Source: Collinsella aerofaciens (lineage in GTDB: Bacteria; Actinomycetota; Coriobacteriia; Coriobacteriales; Coriobacteriaceae). Taken from it: a DNA stretch of 11,451 bases. Under the pieces are notes generated by a model that had not been told where the DNA came from, made no database searches, and saw only the letters and a list, made by a program, of their open reading frames with translations. The translations under genes and the position numbers were made by a program. The stretch spans positions 1-11,451 of the forward strand of contig RKAY01000131.1 of NCBI GenBank assembly GCA_014846205.1. The letters run 5' to 3'. Every line of letters begins with the position of its first letter. Within the stretch, counting starts at the first letter, position 1. This document shows, piece by piece, positions 1-5,405 of this stretch.

Positions 1-1236
1 TATGTCGACGTTGTCCCCGCGCCCAAGACCATCGACAGCATTAAGCTGCGCCTGGCCCGCGTGCACGCCATCTGCGGCGCCGACATCGAGCCCGACTTTA
101 TCGAGCGTTCGCTCACCCGTCTGGGCTGCACCGTCGAGCGCGACGGCGAGGACTTTATGGTCACCCCGCCGAGCTTCCGTCCCGACCTGCCGCGCGAGAT
201 TGACCTGATTGAGGAGGTCCTGCGCCTGTGGGGTATGGGCCGCGTGACGGCGACCATCCCGGCTGCCAAGAACCACATCGGCGGCCTGACCCGCGAGCAG
301 AAGCTCACCCGCAAGGTCGGCGAGATTCTGCGCGCCTGCGGCCTCAACGAGACCACGACCTTTGGCTTTGCCGCCCCGGGCGACCTGGAGAAGATCGGCA
401 TGTCCACCGAAGGCCGCGGCTGCCCCGTGGTGCTCATGAATCCGCTGGTGGCCGAGCAGACCGAGATGCGTCGCTCGCTGTTGCCGGGCCTGCTGCAATC
501 CGTGGCCTATAACGAGGCCCACGGCACGCCCAACGTGCACCTGTACGAGGTCGGCAGCCTGTTCCACGGTCGCGAGAACGCCAGCCTGCCCAAGGAGACC
601 AAGTCCGTGGCGGGTGTGCTTTCGGGCCAGTGGAGCGAGCAGTCCTGGAACATGAAGTACCGCAAGCTGCGCTTCTTCTTTGGTAAGGGCATTGTCGAGG
701 AGCTGCTCGCCCAGCTGCGCATCGAGAAGGTTCGCTTCCGTCCCGTCGAGGGCGAGGGCTACGCTTTCTTGCAGCCGGGTCGTGCGGCCGAGGTTCTGTC
801 CGGCGGCACCGTGCTGGGCTGGGTCGGCGAGATTCACCCCGAGGCGCGCGAGGCGATGGGCATTGATGAGGTCGTCGTTGCCTTTGAGCTCGATCTGGAC
901 AAGTTGATCAAAGGCGCCCGCAATCAGGAGAACTACCGCGAGTTCTCGCAGTACCCGGCTGTCGAGCATGACCTTGCTATCGTGGTCGACAACGCCGTAA
1001 CCTGCGAGGATCTTGAGCGCCGTATTACCAGCGCCGGCGGCAAGCTGCTCGAGGGCGTGCGCCTGTTCGACGTCTACCGCGATCCCATCCGCATCGGAGC
1101 GGGCAAGAAGTCCATGGCCTTTGCGCTCACGTATCGCTCGGACGACCACACGCTCACCAGTGAAGAGGTCGAGAAGGCGCACCAGAAGATCGTCACCAAG
1201 GTGTGCAAGGGCGTAAGCGGCGAGGTCCGCTCGTAA
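1..1236 (+). CDS. pheT: Phenylalanine--tRNA ligase beta subunit (3' part, 5' end outside window)
   Basis: The frame is open from base 1, so the gene enters from upstream; 411 residues are visible, about half of a usual ~800-residue PheT. The protein pairs with PheS in an (alpha-beta)2 cytoplasmic enzyme that charges tRNA-Phe. Visible residues ~15-85 match the B5 domain (PSFRPDLPREIDLIEEVLRL, followed by WGMGRV where most homologues have WGYD). Residues ~95-310 are the catalytic-like B6/B7 core (MNPLVAEQTEMRRSLLPGLL, then HLYEVGSLF). Residues ~318-411 are the ferredoxin-fold anticodon-binding domain (FSQYPAVEHDLAIVVD, then KSMAFALTYRSDDHTL). GTG at 61 is an internal valine codon, not a start. 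pheS is expected just upstream (family knowledge). The stop is followed 12 bp later by a large hairpin, the likely transcript 3' end. Confidence 0.97.
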   Translation, partial: YVDVVPAPKTIDSIKLRLARVHAICGADIEPDFIERSLTRLGCTVERDGEDFMVTPPSFRPDLPREIDLIEEVLRLWGMGRVTATIPAAKNHIGGLTREQKLTRKVGEILRACGLNETTTFGFAAPGDLEKIGMSTEGRGCPVVLMNPLVAEQTEMRRSLLPGLLQSVAYNEAHGTPNVHLYEVGSLFHGRENASLPKETKSVAGVLSGQWSEQSWNMKYRKLRFFFGKGIVEELLAQLRIEKVRFRPVEGEGYAFLQPGRAAEVLSGGTVLGWVGEIHPEAREAMGIDEVVVAFELDLDKLIKGARNQENYREFSQYPAVEHDLAIVVDNAVTCEDLERRITSAGGKLLEGVRLFDVYRDPIRIGAGKKSMAFALTYRSDDHTLTSEEVEKAHQKIVTKVCKGVSGEVRS

Positions 1237-1248
1237 TCTTTGCCGTTC

Positions 1249-1343
1249 GGAACCCGCCCCCTGCGGGGTTTTCACGGCAACGTCCTCGCCGCTTCGCGGC
1301 TGCGGGATGTTGCCTTAGAAAACCCCTCTCGGGGGCGGGTTCC
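1249..1343 (+). repeat. Three-tier hairpin element, copy 1
   Basis: Outer arms GGAACCCGCCCCC (1249-1261) and GGGGGCGGGTTCC (1331-1343) are perfectly complementary over 13 bp. A small internal loop (TGC against TCTC) is followed by GGGGTTTTC (1265-1273) paired with GAAAACCCC (1318-1326), then GGCAAC (1276-1281) with GTTGCC (1309-1314). The apical hairpin is GCCGC-TTC-GCGGC (1288-1300). A related element lies at 10001-10088, with different but still complementary arms and a near-identical apical core. There is no T-run after the outer arm, so it is not a textbook intrinsic terminator. It could be a 3'-UTR stabiliser, a Rho-stopping structure, a REP-like repeat or an RNA gene. Confidence 0.8.
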
Positions 1344-1347
1344 TGCG

Positions 1348-1443
1348 TTAACCTTGTTGCGAGCGGACCGCACCTTCTTCCGGGTGACCGGAAAGTTGGG
1401 AGTGCATGGGCCCTTTATTGGGCGGTGTGTGGACCTGGGTTAA
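1348..1443 (+). other. Possible structured RNA segment between pheT and the ECF operon
   Basis: Nested complementary segments are readable by eye: TTAACC (1348-1353) with GGTTAA (1438-1443); CGCACC (1369-1374) with GGTGTG (1424-1429, one G-U); TTCCGG-GTGA-CCGGAA (1378-1393), a perfect 6-bp stem closed by a GNRA-type tetraloop; and GCCC-TTTATT-GGGC (1410-1423). Together they draw a closed domain with two inner hairpins. I know of no match among common riboswitches; it lacks T-box, cobalamin and NiCo signatures as I recall them. The short outer helices may be chance, while the GNRA hairpin is the firmest part. Confidence 0.3.
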
Positions 1444-1472
1444 TAACGTACGTATTGCAAGGGCGTGCTGCG

Positions 1473-1501
1473 TTGTAGGCGGTGCGCCTTTTTGTTAGTA
1501 T
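1473..1501 (+). promoter_or_regulatory. Weak promoter candidate for the ECF operon
   Basis: TTGTAG (1473-1478) and TAGTAT (1496-1501) are 17 bp apart and would start transcription near 1508, directly in front of the inverted repeat at 1511-1538. Both hexamers are imperfect, and the spacer contains the GGCG/CGCC hairpin. The placement makes sense for a repressor that blocks the start site. Confidence 0.3.
1478..1493 (+). terminator. Short GC hairpin with T-run
   Basis: GGCG-GTG-CGCC (1478-1488) is followed by five T residues (1489-1493). The 4-bp stem is short for an independent terminator. It could end read-through from pheT or a small RNA made from 1344 onward. Confidence 0.4.
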
Positions 1502-1510
1502 GCAGAGTCG

Positions 1511-1538
1511 GTGTTACGGATTGCTGGAAACGTAACAC
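1511..1538 (+). promoter_or_regulatory. Probable NikR operator
   Basis: A perfect inverted repeat, GTGTTACG (1511-1518) and CGTAACAC (1531-1538), sits 25 bp before the CbiM/NikM start codon. Written as half sites it is GTGTTAC-N14-GTAACAC. As I recall, this matches the operator proposed from comparative genomics for NikR, the nickel-responsive ribbon-helix-helix regulator, in Desulfovibrio/Geobacter-type bacteria (GTGTTAC with a 13-14 bp spacer). Its position in front of a Co/Ni ECF operon supports nickel-dependent repression. No nikR gene lies in this window. Confidence 0.72.
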
Positions 1539-1562
1539 GAAACGTTCTGATTGAGAGGGCTC

Positions 1563-2645
1563 ATGCATATTCCCGATAATTATCTGTCCCCGCAGACCGA
1601 TGCCGTTATGGCGGTGGCGATGGTGCCCGTATGGGTTCACTGCATCAAAAAGGTGCGCGCCACGCTCGATCGCGAGCATATGGCGTTCCTGGGCATTTGC
1701 GCCGCGTTCTCCTTTTTGCTCATGATGTTTAACGTGCCGCTGCCCGGCGGCACCACTGGCCACGCCGTTGGCGGCGCGCTCATTGCGCTGCTGCTGGGCC
1801 CCGAGGCCGCGGCCATTGCAGTCTCGGTTGCGCTGGCGCTGCAGGCGCTGCTGTTTGGCGACGGCGGCGTTCTGTCGTTTGGCGCCAACTGCTTTAACAT
1901 GGCCTTTGTGCTGCCGTTTACCGCTGCTATCGTGTTCCGTGCGCTCAACAGCCGTCTGCACGACAAGAGCTGGGGCACCTCGGTTTCTGCCATCGTGAGC
2001 GGTTGGGTCGGCCTGTGCCTGGCGGCCCTGTGCGCGGCAATCGAGTTTGGTATTCAGCCGATGCTCTTCACCAACGCTTCAGGCGCTCCGCTGTACTGCC
2101 CCTTCCCGCTGTCCGTGGCTATTCCGGCCATGTTGATCCCGCATATGCTGGTTGCCGGCGTGATCGAAGGCGTGGCAACGGCCGCCATCTACGGCTTCAT
2201 TAAGAAGACGGCGCCGAGCATTATCGTCGGCCCCGAGGCCGCCGATGGCCAGCTTGCCGCCGATGGTACCGCCAAGAAGACTTCCCTGATCCCTACGCTC
2301 ATTCTGGTCGCCGTGCTTGTCGTGGCTACGCCGCTCGGCTTGCTTGCCACCGGTGACGCCTGGGGTGAGTGGGACGCCGAGGGCGCCGCGACCGCCGTTC
2401 AGGAGGCTGGCGACGACAGCCTGCAGGCTTCGGTCGGCCTCGATACCCCGACCTTTGCCGATGCTCTGCCTACGGGTGATTACCTGCAGGCCTATTCCGA
2501 GGAACAGGGTCTTGGCTTTGCCGGCCAGGCTGCCATGTATATCCTGTCCGGCGTGATTGGCGTGGCGGTGCTCACCATCGCATTTCGTCTGATCTCGCTG
2601 ACGGTTAAGGAAAGCGGTGCTCATGGCAATAGCCGAGCTGCCTAG
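1563..2645 (+). CDS. cbiM: ECF-type nickel/cobalt transporter substrate-specificity subunit, CbiM/NikM fused to a NikN (PDGLE-type) domain
   Basis: This 360-residue integral membrane protein captures Ni2+ or Co2+ and delivers it across the membrane with the CbiQ and CbiO homologues encoded next. Residues 1-~215 are the CbiM/NikM core: MHIPDNYLSP at the N terminus, GGTTGHAVGG at 62-71, GDGG at 99-102 and GANCFNMA at 107-114. In the known NikM2 structure the metal is held by the Met1 amino group, His2 and His67; all three positions are present here, which also fixes the start at ATG 1563 rather than the in-frame TTG at 1551. Residues ~240-347 are a C-terminal NikN/PDGLE-like module with two membrane segments (~242-261 and ~322-345) around an extracytoplasmic stretch beginning TPLGLLATGDAWGEW. 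GAGAGGG precedes the start. An upstream NikR-like operator favours nickel over cobalt (inference). Confidence 0.9.
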   Translation: MHIPDNYLSPQTDAVMAVAMVPVWVHCIKKVRATLDREHMAFLGICAAFSFLLMMFNVPLPGGTTGHAVGGALIALLLGPEAAAIAVSVALALQALLFGDGGVLSFGANCFNMAFVLPFTAAIVFRALNSRLHDKSWGTSVSAIVSGWVGLCLAALCAAIEFGIQPMLFTNASGAPLYCPFPLSVAIPAMLIPHMLVAGVIEGVATAAIYGFIKKTAPSIIVGPEAADGQLAADGTAKKTSLIPTLILVAVLVVATPLGLLATGDAWGEWDAEGAATAVQEAGDDSLQASVGLDTPTFADALPTGDYLQAYSEEQGLGFAGQAAMYILSGVIGVAVLTIAFRLISLTVKESGAHGNSRAA

Positions 2646-3459
2646 CTGGCTCGCGGTCGAGCAGCGTTACGAGCCCGCGGGGGCTCGACATCGTGTGATG
2701 CAAAAGAACGTCCTGCACCTGGCGAGCCTGCTTGAGCGGGTTCGCCTGGGCGGCGGCGCACACAAGGGCGGGTCGATAATCGACCGCGCCCTTTCTTCCG
2801 TTTCGGCCCCGGTGCGTTTGGTAGGGATGTTCGTTTGCGTTCTGTGCGTGTGCCTGACGCAGAGCCCGCTGTACCTCATGTTGATGGCGGCTATCGCGCT
2901 GGTGCTCGTTGCCGTGCGCCCCGTACGCGGGCTGCGGGCAACCTTTGTGCCGGCGCTTGGCGCTGCGGGGCTCGCGGTGGTTCTGGCACTGCCTGCCCTG
3001 CTGCTGGGCGCGTCTGCCACGGGTGCCATGCTCAAGATCGCGCTCAAGACGTTTATTAATGTGTCGCTGGTGCTGGGTGTTTCGTGGACCCTCACGTGGA
3101 GCCGCATGTCGGCGGCGCTCAAGATGCTACATCTACCCGACGAAGTTATCTTTACGTTTGATATGGCGCTCAAGCACATCGAGGTGCTGGGTCGCACGGC
3201 GCACAATCTGTGCGAATCGGTCATGCTGCGCAGCGTTGGCCGTGCGCCTGAGGGATTTTCGCGTACCGATTCGATCGCGGGTATCATGGGCATGACCTTT
3301 ATCAAGGCGATGGAATGCAGCCGCGCGATGGACGAGGCTATGCTTTGCCGCGGCTTTGCCGGTGCGTATCCGGCTCCCGCGCGCGCCAGGTTTGGCTGGC
3401 GCGATGCGGTCTATGCGGCCGGCGTGGCGCTGCTGGCAGTATTGTGCGCTGTGCTGTAG
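2623..3459 (+). CDS. cbiQ: ECF transporter transmembrane (T) subunit, CbiQ/NikQ family
   Basis: This 278-residue membrane protein couples the ATPase CbiO to the metal-binding CbiM. The first ~55 residues are hydrophilic, with hydrophobic segments at ~62-80, ~84-99, ~108-131, ~142-160 and ~260-278. The cytoplasmic region between them contains the EcfT coupling-helix signature near residues 231-246 (ECSRAMDEAMLCRGFAG, with the Arg-Gly of the second EcfT motif) and a likely first motif around MLRSVGR (201-207). It overlaps the end of cbiM by 23 bp, so the two are probably translationally coupled. The start is a choice: ATG 2623 lies 11 bp after AGGA (2608-2611), while in-frame GTG 2617 has better spacing to the same site and would add two residues. 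The N-terminal half is divergent, as is normal in this family. Confidence 0.88.
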   Translation: MAIAELPSWLAVEQRYEPAGARHRVMQKNVLHLASLLERVRLGGGAHKGGSIIDRALSSVSAPVRLVGMFVCVLCVCLTQSPLYLMLMAAIALVLVAVRPVRGLRATFVPALGAAGLAVVLALPALLLGASATGAMLKIALKTFINVSLVLGVSWTLTWSRMSAALKMLHLPDEVIFTFDMALKHIEVLGRTAHNLCESVMLRSVGRAPEGFSRTDSIAGIMGMTFIKAMECSRAMDEAMLCRGFAGAYPAPARARFGWRDAVYAAGVALLAVLCAVL

Positions 3460-3505
3460 GCGCTGCTGGTTCCGGCTGGGGATGCAAATAGGGAAGGGCG
3501 ACGTT

Positions 3506-4276
3506 TTGACGATCGATATGGATAGTGCGGCGGGCACGAACGGTGCTGCTAACGCCGAGGCCACGCCGCTCATCGAGTTTCGCGACGTAGTGTTTTCCTA
3601 TGCGGGGCATACGGTTGTCGACGGTGTGTCGCTGCAGGTCGATCGTGGTGAACTCGTTGCCCTGCTCGGCCCCAACGGCTGCGGCAAGACCACGATCATG
3701 CGGCTCATCAATGGCCTTGAGCTCGCGGATGTCGGCACGTATCTGTTTGATGGACGCGTGGTTGACGCAGCGTATCTCAAGGATTCCGCGATGGCCCAGC
3801 GGTTCCATCAGCGCGTGGGCTTTGTGTTCCAGAACGCCGATGCGCAACTCTTTTGCGCCACGGTCGGCGAGGAAGTCGCGTTTGGCCCCGCCCAGATGGG
3901 ACTTCCGGCAGACGAGCTCGACCGCCGCGTGCGCGATGCCATGGAGCTGTTTCAAGTAGCCGACCTGGTCGATGCCTCGCCCTATCAGCTCTCGGGCGGG
4001 CAAAAGAAGCGCGTTGCGCTGGCTGCGGTGGTGTCGATGAACCCGGATATCTTGGTCCTCGACGAGCCTACCAATGGGCTCGACGAGGATTCATGCGACA
4101 TCGTGGTCAACTTCTTGCTGGCCTACGTTGCTGCTGGTAAGACGGTTTTGATGAGCACGCATCACCAGGATTTGGTGCGACGCCTGGGGGCCCGTGCAAT
4201 CTATATCGATCGATATCACCATGTGGTCGAGGCGCCCGTGCCGTCGTATGGAACCGAAAGCGGTGCTACAGAATAG
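3506..4276 (+). CDS. cbiO: ECF transporter ATP-binding subunit, CbiO/NikO family
   Basis: This 256-residue cytoplasmic ABC ATPase powers metal uptake with the two preceding proteins. All ABC motifs are present: Walker A GPNGCGKTT (55-63), Q-loop FVFQN with Q109, signature LSGGQKKR (162-169), Walker B ILVLDEP (182-188) and the switch histidine in STHHQD (217-222). The FQNADAQLF stretch is typical of CbiO/EcfA proteins. I chose TTG 3506 because GGGAAGGG (3491-3498) lies 7 bp before it. ATG 3482 has no spaced ribosome site, and ATG 3518 is 19 bp from it and remains the main alternative. About 46 bp separate it from cbiQ. The N-terminal ~20 residues before the ABC fold are low in complexity. A single ATPase implies a CbiO homodimer. 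Confidence 0.92.
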   Translation: MTIDMDSAAGTNGAANAEATPLIEFRDVVFSYAGHTVVDGVSLQVDRGELVALLGPNGCGKTTIMRLINGLELADVGTYLFDGRVVDAAYLKDSAMAQRFHQRVGFVFQNADAQLFCATVGEEVAFGPAQMGLPADELDRRVRDAMELFQVADLVDASPYQLSGGQKKRVALAAVVSMNPDILVLDEPTNGLDEDSCDIVVNFLLAYVAAGKTVLMSTHHQDLVRRLGARAIYIDRYHHVVEAPVPSYGTESGATE

Positions 4277-4296
4277 TTGCTGCGTAGAGCGTGCGT

Positions 4297-4314
4297 AGCC
4301 GCCCGCGCGGCTTT
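4297..4314 (+). terminator. Probable terminator of the ECF operon
   Basis: AGCCGC (4297-4302), loop CCGC, GCGGCT (4307-4312) followed by TTTG. The stem is perfect but the T-run is only three bases, so termination may be partial. It sits 20 bp after the cbiO stop and just before the next gene's -10 element. Confidence 0.5.
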
Positions 4315-4321
4315 GCCGTGA

Positions 4322-4330
4322 TGGTATAGT
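4322..4330 (+). promoter_or_regulatory. Extended -10 promoter of the phospholipase C-like gene
   Basis: TG-G-TATAGT (4322-4330) matches an extended -10 element (TGnTATAAT, one mismatch). No convincing -35 is visible, as is common with extended -10 promoters. The predicted start is near 4337, giving a ~20-nt leader to ATG 4357. This suggests separate expression from the nickel operon. Confidence 0.5.
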
Positions 4331-4356
4331 TATCCAGGTTTTTTATGGGGGTGGCT

Positions 4357-5205
4357 ATGCCAAGTTGGAACATTCATATCGCTCAAACGGAGCGCTTGCT
4401 GGCGCGTGCTGGCGTGCTTGCCGATAGCGTTCGTGACCGCAATGCCTTCTTGTTTGGCTGCGTGGTTCCGGACATTTTTGTGGGCTACATGGTTCCCGGT
4501 ATCGCTGATCCCATTCCGTATCGCATTACGCACTTTGCAAAGCCCGAGCCTATCCCTAAGCCGCGCGAGCACGAGTTCTGGGATACCTATGTGGCGCCGC
4601 TGCTTAAAGGCGTACCCGCGGGCGAACCCGCTGAGGCTACCTCGATTGTCGAGGAGCGCGAGCGACTGAATCGCGTGCACTATCCCCAGCGCTACAGGGA
4701 TGCTGAGCCGGTTATCGGTCCCGGCGCTCGTGAGTTCTCGCTTGCGTCCGAGGACGTGGCGCAGTCGTTGCTCGATTTGACGCTGGGCGTCTGGTCGCAT
4801 TTGGTGGCCGATACCGTATGGAATACGCGCGTGAATCAGTACCTGGAGGCGCACGGCGGCAAGCCGTGCGAGGAATTCCGCATTAAAAAGCAAGGCGACT
4901 TTGACTGGTTTGGCAAGACGCTCGGCATTGCTTCGATTCCGCGCGCGACCGATCGCCTGTATACTGCGGCGACGCGTTTTGGGCAGTATCCCATTCAGAA
5001 GGAGTATGTGCTCAAGACCATCGGCGTTATGCACGAGATCGTGCGCGAAAACCCCGGTGAGCCCGATCATCCGCCATACCGCCTACTGACCGAGGAGTTC
5101 TTCGACGCAACGTTTACCGAGGTCATCGAGCTGACCGAGGTGGGCTTTGCGGCTCGCGTTGCCGCTTCTGACGTCCCCGCAGCCCCTCTGATCACTAGCT
5201 GCTAG
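4357..5205 (+). CDS. Zinc-dependent phospholipase C family protein (function unknown)
   Basis: A 282-residue protein whose motif pattern fits the Zn_dep_PLPC fold: MPSWNIH at the N terminus (W4, H7), a GCVVPD turn (D39), THFA (H59) and GVWSHLVADTVWN with H148 and D152 in the HxxxD spacing of zinc-site helices. These are plausible metal ligands by analogy with Bacillus phospholipase C; assigning each residue is inference. There is no signal peptide or membrane segment, so unlike secreted phospholipases it should be cytoplasmic and its substrate is unknown. Start: ATG 4357 is preceded by GGGGGTGG, and family members usually begin with a short M-P-x-W; ATG 4345, four codons upstream, is possible but lies only ~8 nt from the predicted transcription start. 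It converges on pyk. Confidence 0.75.
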   Translation: MPSWNIHIAQTERLLARAGVLADSVRDRNAFLFGCVVPDIFVGYMVPGIADPIPYRITHFAKPEPIPKPREHEFWDTYVAPLLKGVPAGEPAEATSIVEERERLNRVHYPQRYRDAEPVIGPGAREFSLASEDVAQSLLDLTLGVWSHLVADTVWNTRVNQYLEAHGGKPCEEFRIKKQGDFDWFGKTLGIASIPRATDRLYTAATRFGQYPIQKEYVLKTIGVMHEIVRENPGEPDHPPYRLLTEEFFDATFTEVIELTEVGFAARVAASDVPAAPLITSC

Positions 5206-5305
5206 CCGACGACTTGACGGTGAACAGTTCATCCCAATTGACCAACAGTTCCCGTCGCAGGGCATCTTCGATGGTGCACTCAGTATCGGAAAGGCTCGCG
5301 ACTGA
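5195..5305 (-). pseudogene. Possible 3' remnant of a lost gene
   Basis: On the minus strand a 36-codon open stretch ends at TAG (5197-5195) and is closed upstream by TGA. Its translation contains TIEDALRRELLVNWDELFTV, a well-formed amphipathic helix followed by a strand, unlike random intergenic sequence. There is no start codon or ribosome binding site in front of it. It overlaps the last 11 bp of the phospholipase C-like gene. I do not recognise the family. It may be the tail of a gene removed by deletion, or chance in GC-rich DNA. Confidence 0.25.
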
Positions 5306-5340
5306 TCACAAATTGATGAAGCGGCATACGAAGAAGGTTT

Positions 5341-5377
5341 AAAAAAGGGCCCGGAAGGCAAAGCCTTCCGGGCCCTT
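5341..5377 (-). terminator. Strong intrinsic terminator of pyk
   Basis: Perfect 13-bp arms GGGCCCGGAAGGC (5347-5359) and GCCTTCCGGGCCC (5363-5375) enclose a 3-base loop. On the minus strand the stem is followed by six U residues (A-run 5341-5346), giving a textbook terminator 29 bp beyond the pyk stop. Read on the plus strand the T-run is only two bases, so it may also weakly stop the convergent phospholipase C-like transcript. Confidence 0.93.
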
Positions 5378-5405
5378 GCAATGCAAATCTGCTTGCAAGT
5401 GCGAT

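Larger units (their letters stand above)
1237..1562. other. 326-bp gap between pheT and the ECF operon
   Basis: I see no credible protein-coding gene here; the open frames lack a ribosome binding site and have no recognisable content. In order the gap holds a three-tier hairpin (1249-1343), a second foldable segment (1348-1443), a short GC hairpin with a T-run (1478-1493), a weak promoter candidate (1473-1501), a perfect 8-bp inverted repeat (1511-1538) and the ribosome binding site GAGAGGG (1553-1559). The structures overlap little, so this is a dense regulatory region rather than neutral spacer. Confidence 0.7.

Noticed and set aside
1344..1562. T-box, cobalamin or NiCo riboswitch before the metal transporter operon
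   Set aside because: I could not find the diagnostic conserved words of these classes; the NikR-type operator explains metal control better.
5208..5341. Short plus-strand open frame after the phospholipase C-like gene
   Set aside because: No start codon with a ribosome site, composition dominated by Ser and Arg, and it ends at the pyk terminator.
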